IMG/VR virus record: IMGVR_UViG_3300043425_001539
Span: 174,476 to 238,475 of that record
Strand: one strand, 5' to 3'
Length of the DNA stretch: 64,000 nt
From: a virus
A program made the translations under genes and the position numbers. Shown here piece after piece: positions 8,157-16,701 of this stretch (position 1 is its first letter; each line of letters opens with the position of its first letter). The notes under the pieces are model-generated. The model was not told where the DNA came from, did not search any database, and saw nothing but the letters and a program-made list of their open reading frames with translations.

Positions 8157-8534
8157 TTAATCTTTATTTCCGATAAAATAACTGATAGATGCTGTTGATA
8201 CCAAAGTATAGGCAACTAAGTTATCAGTTACAACTTCGCCACCTACAGGTAAAAATGCAACATCACCAGGAGAAAGTTTAACAAACGGATCTCCGGTTGT
8301 ACCAAATCCAACAAACACAGGAACCGCGTTTGATGTTGGAGTTGAAAAATAGCAATATGCTGATGAACCGTCAATATCATGAACATTTAATAATTGAGCA
8401 TCGGTACCAACAGTAACAGTGCTAAAAGATGAATAATCTCCATTGATTGGGTTATTATTAATTACGGTAAAAGAAACGGGAGATGGGAATAAATCCGTTG
8501 ACTCCAATTTGATTGTACTTTTGAGTGTAGACAT
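8157..8534 (-). CDS. Putative virion structural protein (beta-rich)
   Basis: 125 residues, rich in Ser, Thr, Val and Gly, low in charge, and predicted almost entirely beta. The composition is typical of head decoration or fibre-associated phage proteins. It starts MSTLKSTIKLESTDLF. A late-type AATATATA box (8563-8570) lies 29 nt upstream of its start. No homolog recognised. Confidence 0.6.
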   Translation of the reverse strand: MSTLKSTIKLESTDLFPSPVSFTVINNNPINGDYSSFSTVTVGTDAQLLNVHDIDGSSAYCYFSTPTSNAVPVFVGFGTTGDPFVKLSPGDVAFLPVGGEVVTDNLVAYTLVSTASISYFIGNKD

Positions 8535-8562
8535 TTTATTTTGGTATTTTTTTATTCTTTAG

Positions 8563-8570
8563 TATATATT
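8563..8570 (-). promoter_or_regulatory. Candidate late promoter box (AATATATA)
   Basis: AATATATA on the minus strand, 29 nt upstream of the start at 8534. Confidence 0.4.
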
Positions 8571-8591
8571 CATGTCTTTGAACACTTAAAA

Positions 8592-9005
8592 TTAAGAATT
8601 TTTAAGTACAATTTTTTCCGCAATAACAACAGCTTCTTCAATAGTAATAGACGGTAAATCTTTTATTACACCAAATGCGGTATAAACCAATTCATTTTCA
8701 AGATTTTGCCTTTTGGCATTTCTTAATCCTTCTTTAATCCTTTGTAAATGTAATTCTTTTGTATCATGTTCATACTGTATCTTAAAAGGACCAGTAAGTG
8801 TAACAATTTCCTCTAAATCATCTTGTGCATCTTTAATTATAAAATATGTATTTGAGTCAAGAGATACACGCAGAGGGTCATCTACATCATTGATATTGTT
8901 GGAAAATTTAACGGGAGGCGTAGATAAGTTGCCTAATTCCAATTCTTTAACCCATTTAAAAAAAGTATCAAAATCTTTTTGATTAATATAAATAGTCACT
9001 TTCAT
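8592..9005 (-). CDS. Hypothetical protein
   Basis: 137 residues, alternating beta-like segments (MKVTIYINQKDFDTFFKWVK, NTYFIIKDAQDDL) and a C-terminal helix-rich part ending in AVVIAEKIVLKNS. No domain recognised. It is preceded by a strong terminator at 9014-9044, so it must have its own start signal or rely on readthrough. Confidence 0.6.
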   Translation of the reverse strand: MKVTIYINQKDFDTFFKWVKELELGNLSTPPVKFSNNINDVDDPLRVSLDSNTYFIIKDAQDDLEEIVTLTGPFKIQYEHDTKELHLQRIKEGLRNAKRQNLENELVYTAFGVIKDLPSITIEEAVVIAEKIVLKNS

Positions 9006-9013
9006 AGATTAAT

Positions 9014-9044
9014 AAAAAATGAGGGTTAAGTATATTAACCCTCA
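9014..9044 (-). terminator. Rho-independent terminator after the histone-like gene
   Basis: The inverted repeat TGAGGGTTAA/TTAACCCTCA (10 bp, 5-nt loop) is followed on the minus strand by a T run. It starts 10 bp after the stop of the 9054-9233 gene. Confidence 0.85.
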
Positions 9045-9053
9045 ATGAAAAAA

Positions 9054-9233
9054 TTATTCTTCAGGCTTTTTAGAATTTTGTATTTCTATTCGCAAATCTT
9101 GAGCAAGAACTTTTAAATCCTGCATATACTTACGTGCCCGTGTGCCTGCTGCTTTGTTTCCTGACGCATAAAACTTTTCAATGTCGGATTTTGCCGCAGT
9201 AACTACTTCTAAAATTTGATTGTAAATTTCCAT
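9054..9233 (-). CDS. Hc1-like histone H1 family DNA-binding protein
   Basis: 59 residues from the ATG at 9233. MEIYNQILEVVTAAKSDIEK is followed by FYASGNKAAGTRARKYMQDL and KVLAQDLRIEIQNSKK. The KFYxxGNKAAGTRxRKxxQDLKxLAQxxR pattern is that of the Hc1-like proteins common in Bacteroidota, small basic chromosome-binding proteins. The upstream reading frame can be extended to 9365, but that part overlaps the LamG gene and is not homologous to the family. A GATATATA box lies 25 nt upstream. It may condense phage or host DNA. Confidence 0.8.
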   Translation of the reverse strand: MEIYNQILEVVTAAKSDIEKFYASGNKAAGTRARKYMQDLKVLAQDLRIEIQNSKKPEE

Positions 9234-9257
9234 AAATCTGTTTAATTGTTTAAAAAT

Positions 9258-9265
9258 TATATATC
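9258..9265 (-). promoter_or_regulatory. Candidate late promoter box (GATATATA)
   Basis: GATATATA on the minus strand 25 nt upstream of the histone-like gene start (9233); it overlaps the region just before the stop of the LamG gene. Confidence 0.4.
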
Positions 9266-9267
9266 TC

Positions 9268-10338
9268 TTATAATCCGTACCTGGATTTAGTGCTATTAAA
9301 TTCTTGTAAAATTGAAGATGTGTCAAGATTACTTGTCCAAATTTTAAAGGCACCCATATACGCATTCATATAGTAAGAATTTCCTCCTATTGCTCCAATC
9401 CACCAGTTTGGGTTATTAACACCTATATTTGCTACAGGTGTTCCTCCACCCGTAGTTGCAATTTCAACTCCATTTTTATAAAATTTAATTGTTTGATTGG
9501 TCCTGTTAAATACATAAGTTATCATTTGCCATGTATTTTCAGTTACGGTATCATTTGCTGTAAATTGTGTTCCGCCAGCCAAACCATTCCCAGCTTCAAA
9601 ATTAAGATTTCTGTTTTGTGTTTGCCACCCATTCCATGATGCTTTAAAACCGTTTGTGTTGGTGTTTGCTGCAGCATTTGACATCAAGCAATTAATGCTA
9701 AACTCTGACCTTGGATATACCCACCCATTAATTGTTATAGTATTTCCAAAATTATATTGACCAAATGATATTTTATCCGCGCCTCCATCAAAATCAAAAA
9801 CGCCGCTTGCAATTCCTGCATTATAAGCTGCGCCTGATATAGTACCGACGGCTCCTGTTACATTTCCTAAAGAACCTATATTATTTAAAACGGTGCCTGA
9901 TCCTGAATATGAAGAAGAAATTCCTGCATCATAATAAAATTGTGCAGTAATTCCTACAGTAGGTGACCAAGATGTCCAAAAATTGTTTAATGTCATCCAA
10001 TCTTTTGCGTCACTTGCAGACGCAAAGGGGCCTGTGCCTGATACTTCGCGAGATAACACATTTGCTAATCCCAAAAAAGAATTATCGGTTTTTTCTACAG
10101 ATCTCCAAAATTGAACATTACCATCGTTACTTCCATCAGCTGTAGGAAAATTTGCGCCTGTGACAGCCAAAGCAACTATATATCCCAAATCTTCATCAGG
10201 ACCAGCAAACCACTTAATACCTCCTGGATTTTTTGAATAATCCACGGTATTATTGCCAATCGCTAAATTTCCTGATTGCGTTGCACCTGTAATTGCAGAC
10301 ATTGAAGGATTATATGAAAAAGGTCTAACTGTTGCCAT
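9268..10338 (-). CDS. LamG-like (concanavalin A fold) structural protein
   Basis: 356 residues. The N-terminal ~125 residues (MATVRPFSYNPSMSAITGAT, GNLAIGNNTVDYSKNPGG...) look like a virion attachment domain. Residues ~130-350 form a LamG-type lectin domain: DFDGGADKISFGQYNFGNTI, WQMITYVFNRTNQTIKFYKN and the C-terminal AFKIWTSNLDTSSILQEFN are typical. LamG domains bind glycans, so it may decorate the capsid or a fibre and contact the host surface. It sits in the head-gene region rather than near tail genes. Confidence 0.8.
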   Translation of the reverse strand: MATVRPFSYNPSMSAITGATQSGNLAIGNNTVDYSKNPGGIKWFAGPDEDLGYIVALAVTGANFPTADGSNDGNVQFWRSVEKTDNSFLGLANVLSREVSGTGPFASASDAKDWMTLNNFWTSWSPTVGITAQFYYDAGISSSYSGSGTVLNNIGSLGNVTGAVGTISGAAYNAGIASGVFDFDGGADKISFGQYNFGNTITINGWVYPRSEFSINCLMSNAAANTNTNGFKASWNGWQTQNRNLNFEAGNGLAGGTQFTANDTVTENTWQMITYVFNRTNQTIKFYKNGVEIATTGGGTPVANIGVNNPNWWIGAIGGNSYYMNAYMGAFKIWTSNLDTSSILQEFNSTKSRYGL

Positions 10339-10344
10339 ACAATA

Positions 10345-10827
10345 TTATCTTGTTAATGATGTATTTGTTAAATTTAATTCTCCTTTCATACCCACGTCGC
10401 GAGATTTCCAGTAATCTTTACCGTATGATATGAATATTTCTTCTCCTGCTTTAATAATTCTTGAAGCTCTGAAAACAATTCTTTCCTTGTTTTCATCGTA
10501 ATGCCATCTAGCGTTAGGCTGGTTTCTGTGATTATATAATGATCCGTTTCCTAGTGCTAGTGCATACTTGTTATCTTCAAGTTTAAACGCATAATCAATT
10601 AGTGAAGTATTAACAATTTCTTCTTTGGCAACAATTAAAACTGGGCATTCTTCAATTACTTCATTATCGGTAATTGGTTCAATAGCCCAAATACCTAATC
10701 CATCTACTTGTGAATTACCAACGGCTACTTTATCCCATTTTTTTACGGTTGGTGTTTTTCTTAAAAGTCCACCTCCATGTACAAAAATATCAGACTCTAA
10801 TATTTCTTCAAAAGATTTAAAATCCAT
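10345..10827 (-). CDS. SET-domain protein (putative lysine methyltransferase) with capsid-targeting-like N-terminus
   Basis: 160 residues from the ATG at 10827; a longer reading would overlap the upstream gene's end. Residues 43-48 GLGIWA, 98-106 YNHRNQPNA and 128-136 GEEIFISYG are the three hallmark SET motifs (SAM binding, NHxxxPN, GEExxxxYG). The core is compact and lacks a visible post-SET Cys cluster. The N-terminus MDFKSFEEILES resembles the internal-protein leader with an ILE cut site, so this enzyme may enter the head. Target unknown. Confidence 0.8.
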   Translation of the reverse strand: MDFKSFEEILESDIFVHGGGLLRKTPTVKKWDKVAVGNSQVDGLGIWAIEPITDNEVIEECPVLIVAKEEIVNTSLIDYAFKLEDNKYALALGNGSLYNHRNQPNARWHYDENKERIVFRASRIIKAGEEIFISYGKDYWKSRDVGMKGELNLTNTSLTR

Positions 10828-10837
10828 TTTATCTGAT

Positions 10838-12670
10838 TTATTTTTTAAATGCCATATATTCCTCAAATTTCATAAATCTTTTTGGAACATTTTTATTTTC
10901 CTTTTTAATATCATCTTCATCATCTTTCTTTTCTTCCTCAGGCGCTTTTTCGTCATCTTTCTTTTCCTCCTCAGGTTTCTTTTCCTCAGGCGCTTTTTCG
11001 TCATCTTTCTTTTCCTCCTCGGGTTTCTTTTTATCTTCTTTATCTTCCTCGGGTTTTTTAACATCTGAAGTTTTTTCCTCAGGCTCTTTTTCTTCGCCAC
11101 CTAAATCTTTCAATTCTTGTATTGCATTTGTGATAGCTTCAGTGTCTTTTTCAGGCTCCAATTTAGGAAATTCTTTAAATGCTTTTGCTTCGTCGGGCAT
11201 TTCTTCATCCTCGCTTTCTATTCCTTTGTTAACCAATTCAACCATACGGTTGCGCAAATTAATTTGGTTTATCTTTGCTTGTTTAATTTTTTGTAAATCA
11301 GTGATTCCTTCGGTTGCAATTTTCTTTTTATCTTCGCCATCATAAGAATTAATACTTTTAAGTATAACACTTTTGATAGTACCTAAAGGGTCTTTTGATT
11401 CAGTTTCTTCGATAATTAAATTAATTGCCTCACTTAATTTAAAATTAATCATTCTGAATGAAGCAAAAGAAATTGATTCACTCATATTTTTTAATTCTTC
11501 TTTATAACCGTCAACCGTTTGTTTTGCTTTTTCTAAAGCATCACTAATTAATTTAGCTTTTTCTTCGTCGCCTGCTTCTTCAGCAGATTTTAACTCTTCT
11601 TCAGCTTTTTTAATTTTTTCTTCAGCTGACTCAATTCTATCTTTAAGTTCTTTGGTTTTTGAATCTTCAGTTTTTTCATCAGAAGATTTGTCAGATGTTT
11701 TATTTTGCTTGTCTTGAATAGCTTTTTCTATATCGACCCACTTTTTGTAAACTTCATTTGCTTTATTTGTGTACTCTGTGTATGCATCTTGCCATTGAGT
11801 AATTCCATACTTATTTAGAGATTCAATTTGTTTATTTGCTTTTTCAAATTGTTCATCAACATTTTCATCAACATTTTCATCATCTTTAACATCAGACAGC
11901 TTATTTTTTAATTCTTCAGATGTTTTTTTATCTCCCGTATCAGTTGCTATTTGAATTGCTTCTTCAAGAACCTCAATGTCAGCATTTCTTTTTGCTTCAG
12001 CAAATTCAAGATCCCATTTTTTCTTAAATGAACTTCCCAATATGTTGGATTGAAGTTCAATAAATTTTTCTTGTTTTTTTTCTATTTTTTCTTTTTCGGT
12101 TGTGTAATTATTTTCTGCCTTTTTCCACGCAACCTCTTTCATGTTTTCAGCTTTTTCCAATTCCTTTTTAGCATTTTCGGTATTACCTTTTGCCGCTGCT
12201 AATTTTTGATCTCGCTGTTTTCTTAACTGCTCTTGTTTTGCTGAGTTCCCTTCAGCTCGTTTAATCATTTCACGGTACTCGTCTTCAATTTGTGTTACAG
12301 CTGATTTATCTTCATCATCAGACGATGATTTGGTTTTTGCTTTAAGCGGCTCAATAACTTCAGTTTTATATTTATGATCAAATACATATTTTGATCTATC
12401 AGCGCTGGAATTTTTATAAGCTTCAATATATGGTTTTAATGAACTTTTTAATGACGTATAAATTGTTCTATTATACACAGACTTTGCAGCCAATAAAGCA
12501 ATGGATAACGTTCCTGCTGCTACTACATTTGCAACCGATTCCAATTCATTTCCTCCACCCCACGAAAATGGACCAATATCTAATCGAGTTGCCTCATCAC
12601 CTGAAAATTCATAAAGATGTTCATTGCTTTCAACAACAGTCTTTCTTTCAAGATAATCTTTAAACTTCAT
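10838..12670 (-). CDS. Long charged coiled-coil protein, possible prohead core/internal protein
   Basis: 610 residues. After a leader-like start (MKFKDYLERKTVVESNE) comes a short hydrophobic segment (residues ~47-66, VANVVAAGTLSIALLAAKSV). The bulk is Lys/Glu-rich coiled coil (~110-450), followed by a Pro/Glu/Lys repeat tail with units such as EEEKKDDEKAPEEKKPEE. It ends RFMKFEEYMAFKK, which again resembles the leader motif. It is directly downstream of the capsid gene and has a GATATATA box 26 nt upstream. Scaffold or core function is inferred from position and composition. Confidence 0.65.
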   Translation of the reverse strand: MKFKDYLERKTVVESNEHLYEFSGDEATRLDIGPFSWGGGNELESVANVVAAGTLSIALLAAKSVYNRTIYTSLKSSLKPYIEAYKNSSADRSKYVFDHKYKTEVIEPLKAKTKSSSDDEDKSAVTQIEDEYREMIKRAEGNSAKQEQLRKQRDQKLAAAKGNTENAKKELEKAENMKEVAWKKAENNYTTEKEKIEKKQEKFIELQSNILGSSFKKKWDLEFAEAKRNADIEVLEEAIQIATDTGDKKTSEELKNKLSDVKDDENVDENVDEQFEKANKQIESLNKYGITQWQDAYTEYTNKANEVYKKWVDIEKAIQDKQNKTSDKSSDEKTEDSKTKELKDRIESAEEKIKKAEEELKSAEEAGDEEKAKLISDALEKAKQTVDGYKEELKNMSESISFASFRMINFKLSEAINLIIEETESKDPLGTIKSVILKSINSYDGEDKKKIATEGITDLQKIKQAKINQINLRNRMVELVNKGIESEDEEMPDEAKAFKEFPKLEPEKDTEAITNAIQELKDLGGEEKEPEEKTSDVKKPEEDKEDKKKPEEEKKDDEKAPEEKKPEEEKKDDEKAPEEEKKDDEDDIKKENKNVPKRFMKFEEYMAFKK

Positions 12671-12695
12671 AAACTAAAAAGATTTTTTGTTTATC

Positions 12696-12703
12696 TATAT
12701 ATC
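12696..12703 (-). promoter_or_regulatory. Candidate late promoter box (GATATATA)
   Basis: GATATATA on the minus strand 26 nt upstream of the coiled-coil gene start (12670), just after the capsid-gene terminator. Confidence 0.5.
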
Positions 12704-12799
12704 TTTATAGTTAATGAGAATAATGTTCTTAGAATCTTTTTTTCTTTAGGACCAATATGCATATTTGTTTTATACACATTTTAAAAAAAGTTTTATAAG

Positions 12800-12831
12800 T
12801 AAAAAAAGAGGGTGGCCATTGGCCACCCTCT
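12800..12831 (-). terminator. Strong rho-independent terminator after the major capsid gene
   Basis: The stem AGAGGGTGGCC/GGCCACCCTCT (11 bp, 3-nt loop) is followed by seven T residues on the minus strand. It is 22 bp after the capsid stop and separates the capsid gene from the coiled-coil gene. Confidence 0.92.
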
Positions 12832-12852
12832 AAGCGTATCTTCTTATAATGC

Positions 12853-14724
12853 TTAAGCAATAGTTGAAGAAGTAGATACTTGATCCCAGAAAGTACCGTT
12901 AAGATCTTTCAAGTTAATCAAGAATGTGAAGTATTGCGTTTGTGGGTGGAAACCAGCCTCAACAAGTGCATAACGAGATTTAACAGCAATTTTTGGTGCC
13001 ATTGTACCTTCTGCAATTGTTTGGATAGATTCAGCCATCAAGTATGGCATGAACTTAAGACCTGGCTCTTCATCAGCGCCTTTTCTACCAACAAGAATAC
13101 GAGTATCTTCGTACTTCATATTTGGATCAACATAAATCGTCATACCAGCGATCGTTCCCAATGGGTAAAGAGCGCCGTTATTTTGATTTACTGTGTTAGC
13201 CAATGGGTAGAAAGTAAACTGTGCAGAATCCTGAAGTGCTGTTGCAATTTGCAAGTTAGTCACTACAAAGTTACCTGGTCCACGACGGCCGCGTTGTGCA
13301 ACAACGTTTGCCGCAGCAAGAACTTTGGATTGGATTCTTCTTTGGAAAGTACCTTGGTTTTCAAAAGTAGTTGCAGAAGAAGTTCCGTATACTTGAACAT
13401 CTGGGCAAGGAATTGAAACCAATGAGTTTTCTTTACCAATGAAACGAGCATTACCAGTTGATGTTTGGTCAACAAGGGTAAGGTTAAGGTTAACACCGTC
13501 TACATTGTAGAAATCATAGTGGTTCTGCCAGCCAAGTGCAAATGCGCGAGACAAGATGTGTTTGTTGATTGACTGAGAAATCTCATTAACCAACGCATTT
13601 TCCATCATAGAAACAACATCGATACCGTACTGACGGTTAAGATCTTGAATTTGCTCAGTTGTTACAGTTGCAGCAACTTGGTAAGTTTCAGCTTCAACAA
13701 ATTTGGTGAAAGCTTGCAAGCCCATTGTTCTGTACTGAGTAGTTTCACCAACACCACGGCGCATTGGCTCGTAAGGAGTCAAACCGTTGGTTGCATCACC
13801 TGCAAAAGCATCGTTATCAAGAGGACCTGATCCAGCAAATCCTGCAATGTGATCTTCAAGAGCGCGAACCAATTCAGCAGAACCAGTGATATCTCCAGCA
13901 GCACCTACAATTGTCATTCCAGTTGTTGTGTAAGTGGAAGGATTAGTAAGAGCATTTCCAGAGTATGAAGTTGCAGAATACAATGTTGCAGCACCGTCCA
14001 ATACATCAGCAAGAGTAATACCTTGTGTATTTGCAGGAAGAGCATTGAATGTTTGAGCGCCTGTGCTTGTTACAGCAGTTGATTCGCCAAGAATACGGAA
14101 GATTTGCCCGCCGTCGATTCTTGATTTACCTACATAAGCAACAAGAAGTCCGTCGATGCCAGCACCTGCAGCAGCAGCGGTAAATACATAACCGTCACCA
14201 GCATTCGCAGTTGCAAGATCAGCAAGTGCAGTTGCGCCCAAGCCAGAACGAGAAATCTTGAATACCAAGAATTTATCAGTAAATCCTGTGTTGCCAGTCA
14301 AACCGTTTTGACCTTTGATACCAGGAGCATTTACATCACGTCCGCCAGCATATACATAATCAAGATATGTAAGAACACCCGCAGGGCCATTCATAGGAAT
14401 TACAGGAACGATATCGAAGCCAACTGTTCTAGCAGCAACCTGAATTGCCAACGGAAGTAAAGATGGGAATTTATCGCCAGATCCCAATGCATTTGCGCTG
14501 TAGAAGGCACCCGCACCGCCAGCAACTGTAGAAGCTGGAGCAACGTTACCCATACCTGGTGTATTTAAAAGTGATGCTTGTGGGTAAGCAAAACCTTCAT
14601 TGAGTGAATGGTAATGAGCATACTTACTCATCCATGTTAGTTTGTTTGATTCTTTAATACCCGTCTTTTCCTCAAGAATAGGGGCCCAAGTCTCAAACAC
14701 TTGTGATTCATTTAACAAGTTCAT
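12853..14724 (-). CDS. Major capsid protein, T4 gp23-like
   Basis: 623 residues. The segment DIVPVIPMNGPAGVLTYLDY (residues ~100-120) matches the gp23 region ICGVQPMNSPTG; AETYQVAATVTTEQIQDLNR and GPGNFVVTNLQIATALQDS match conserved gp23 core segments. The N-terminal arm has LLNE (residues 3-6) and SLNE|G (41-44), both matching the prohead protease consensus, so maturation probably removes about 43 residues, comparable with the ~65 removed from T4 gp23. It is about 100 residues longer than T4 gp23, mainly in an insertion around residues 130-260. It lies 21 bp after the protease gene and ends at a strong terminator. Confidence 0.95.
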   Translation of the reverse strand: MNLLNESQVFETWAPILEEKTGIKESNKLTWMSKYAHYHSLNEGFAYPQASLLNTPGMGNVAPASTVAGGAGAFYSANALGSGDKFPSLLPLAIQVAARTVGFDIVPVIPMNGPAGVLTYLDYVYAGGRDVNAPGIKGQNGLTGNTGFTDKFLVFKISRSGLGATALADLATANAGDGYVFTAAAAGAGIDGLLVAYVGKSRIDGGQIFRILGESTAVTSTGAQTFNALPANTQGITLADVLDGAATLYSATSYSGNALTNPSTYTTTGMTIVGAAGDITGSAELVRALEDHIAGFAGSGPLDNDAFAGDATNGLTPYEPMRRGVGETTQYRTMGLQAFTKFVEAETYQVAATVTTEQIQDLNRQYGIDVVSMMENALVNEISQSINKHILSRAFALGWQNHYDFYNVDGVNLNLTLVDQTSTGNARFIGKENSLVSIPCPDVQVYGTSSATTFENQGTFQRRIQSKVLAAANVVAQRGRRGPGNFVVTNLQIATALQDSAQFTFYPLANTVNQNNGALYPLGTIAGMTIYVDPNMKYEDTRILVGRKGADEEPGLKFMPYLMAESIQTIAEGTMAPKIAVKSRYALVEAGFHPQTQYFTFLINLKDLNGTFWDQVSTSSTIA

Positions 14725-14745
14725 GTTTTTAGAGATTTGTTTTTT

Positions 14746-16590
14746 TTAACGTTTTACGAATCTGTTCAATCCGTTTGCTACATTCTTAACATAATCATTT
14801 GAGTAGCCAAGAGGATTAATGTCATTCTTAGCAGTCTCAATTCTTTTTGATTCATTAAGACTTTCAACAATGGCTTGATCAGTTTTGCCAAGTCCTCTTG
14901 TCTGCCAGAAGTTATTGATTTGGTATTGAGTTTCCAATCTGTAAAGGTTGGCTTGACGTGTGATGCGGTCTTTAACTTCCGTTGATGCTGCTTCCCAAAC
15001 AGGAAGGTATTCAACAGGCATGTTAGTCAACCACTTTTCGTTAGTTTCAACATTTGCAAGTGCAGATTCCCAAACTTTAACAATTCTTTCTTCGCTGAAA
15101 GAAGGATTAGCGTTGAGAGCGTTGGTGACCCTTTGCTTTTCGGTCTCGTTCAAAGAAAAGAATTCATTTCTTTTGTTCTCTCCTAAGAATTTTACGAATG
15201 GATAACGAGCATCATTAGATTTTTCATCTACCTTTTGTTTTTTGATAGAATCCAATACTGCTTCAATTTTATTATCAAGACTAGCGTATCTGTTTACAAT
15301 ATTTTCTTTGATTGAAGAAGATACCATGTCTCTTTCTTTGTTTTCTGATACATCAAATGATTTTCCATCAGCTGAAGGCATCATATTTTCAAACATATGT
15401 TCTGCATATTCAGTAAGATTTTTAAAGTCTTGTTTGGATGCAACATTTTCAGTTATATATTCTGTGTAACGAATTGCATTATCGGTATGTTCAGCAATAT
15501 ATTCTGCATATGAAAGAGTTTGATTCATTTTCTCTGCAAGATAATTGCCATACTTGATGCTCTCTTCCAATTTTTCAGCTACATATTCATTATAGTTGAT
15601 AGAGCTATTTAATTTTTCTGCAAGATAATTGCTATATTCAAATCCTTTGTCCATTTTTTCAGCAATCATTTCTGAGTACTGAATACCACGATCAGATTTT
15701 TCTGCAACATATTCAGAATATTTAATATTTTGGTCCAGTTTTTCACCAAGATATTCTGAATAAGCTAATGCCTGATTTTGTGTTTCAGACAAATAGTTTG
15801 CGTATTTACGGAGATTATGAATTTCTTCTTGAAGCTTGTCAATTTTTTCATCTTTTTCCGTAATGGTGGAAATAGAGTTTAATCTTTCGTTAATCTTAGC
15901 AATTTCGTCTTTAATAATCAACGAATATTTGTTCATTTCCTCAATGGATACAAATTCATTTTGTGACATATTTTCTTTTATTTTTTCCTTTTGAGTATAT
16001 ATCTCATTAGAATCCATGCTTTCAAAAAAAGCTGGGAACTCATTGGTTACATCATAAATTGCAACTTGATCATTATTGTCAAAACCAAGGCTTTCATTAA
16101 TTTTACTTAAGCGTGCATTTTCAAATCCAGGATCAGCAACAAGATCATACGTAAAAATTCTTTTGATCTGAACTTTTTTGTTTTCACCAACCACACCTGC
16201 TGCTCTTGACGAAATGCTAATAGGAACACCCGTGTCAACTAAATTTTTAGCAATTTGTCCACTTGGTGTATCAAGAAGCTTAATTCTTCCTACAATTTGT
16301 CTTTTCTTTGCATCATATTTAATATCTTCAATCAAGTGACTTACTTTTGATAAAGAAATATCAAATTTATCTGGGTGATCCAATTCTCCCAAAAGACGAT
16401 TTTCAGAAATCTTCTTTTTTAAATAATCCAGGTGAGGAAGATATTCTTTTTCTTCATATATACGATTATTATTATTCTCTACTCCAAATTGTGCAAAAAC
16501 ACCTTCAAGAACATAATCGTCATTTTTTTTACTTACTGAAAGATTTTCACCAGATCTTTCAAGTATCATTAAGTATTGCTTGTTACTCAT
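14746..16590 (-). CDS. Prohead protease (T4 gp21-like) fused to a repetitive scaffold-like coiled coil
   Basis: 614 residues from the ATG at 16590, chosen because gp21 homology begins there. Residues 1-170 are the protease: GVFAQFGVENNNNRIYEEKE, LLGELDHPD with His72, and VPISISSRAAG with Ser127/128, all aligned with gp21. Residues ~263-382 hold about eight 14-residue repeats of the form YSEYVAEKSDRGIQ, two heptads each, ideal for a coiled coil. Nearly every unit contains (L/V/I)AE, the protease's own consensus. The C-terminal ~200 residues are helical. T4 uses separate gp21 and gp22 genes; no separate gp22 gene is visible here. Confidence 0.9.
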   Translation of the reverse strand: MSNKQYLMILERSGENLSVSKKNDDYVLEGVFAQFGVENNNNRIYEEKEYLPHLDYLKKKISENRLLGELDHPDKFDISLSKVSHLIEDIKYDAKKRQIVGRIKLLDTPSGQIAKNLVDTGVPISISSRAAGVVGENKKVQIKRIFTYDLVADPGFENARLSKINESLGFDNNDQVAIYDVTNEFPAFFESMDSNEIYTQKEKIKENMSQNEFVSIEEMNKYSLIIKDEIAKINERLNSISTITEKDEKIDKLQEEIHNLRKYANYLSETQNQALAYSEYLGEKLDQNIKYSEYVAEKSDRGIQYSEMIAEKMDKGFEYSNYLAEKLNSSINYNEYVAEKLEESIKYGNYLAEKMNQTLSYAEYIAEHTDNAIRYTEYITENVASKQDFKNLTEYAEHMFENMMPSADGKSFDVSENKERDMVSSSIKENIVNRYASLDNKIEAVLDSIKKQKVDEKSNDARYPFVKFLGENKRNEFFSLNETEKQRVTNALNANPSFSEERIVKVWESALANVETNEKWLTNMPVEYLPVWEAASTEVKDRITRQANLYRLETQYQINNFWQTRGLGKTDQAIVESLNESKRIETAKNDINPLGYSNDYVKNVANGLNRFVKR

Positions 16591-16665
16591 TTCTTTTTTA
16601 TATTTTTGTCTTAACAAATGACGTAATTTTAAAAATTAAACAAATTGCTGAATGTTTAATTTATG

Positions 16666-16673
16666 TATATATC
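16666..16673 (-). promoter_or_regulatory. Candidate late promoter box upstream of protease-capsid operon
   Basis: GATATATA on the minus strand, 76 nt upstream of the protease start at 16590. The distance is longer than at other genes, leaving a leader of roughly 65 nt. Confidence 0.4.
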
Positions 16674-16701
16674 ATACACATTTTCATAAAAAAATAATTC
16701 T

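Noticed and set aside
9233-9365. Extension of the histone-like protein to 103 residues
   Set aside because: The extra part overlaps the 3' end of the LamG gene and does not match Hc1 proteins, which begin at the internal Met.
10870-11100. Lys/Arg-rich 76-residue ORF
   Set aside because: It is an out-of-frame reading of the Glu/Lys/Pro repeat tail of the 610-residue coiled-coil gene.
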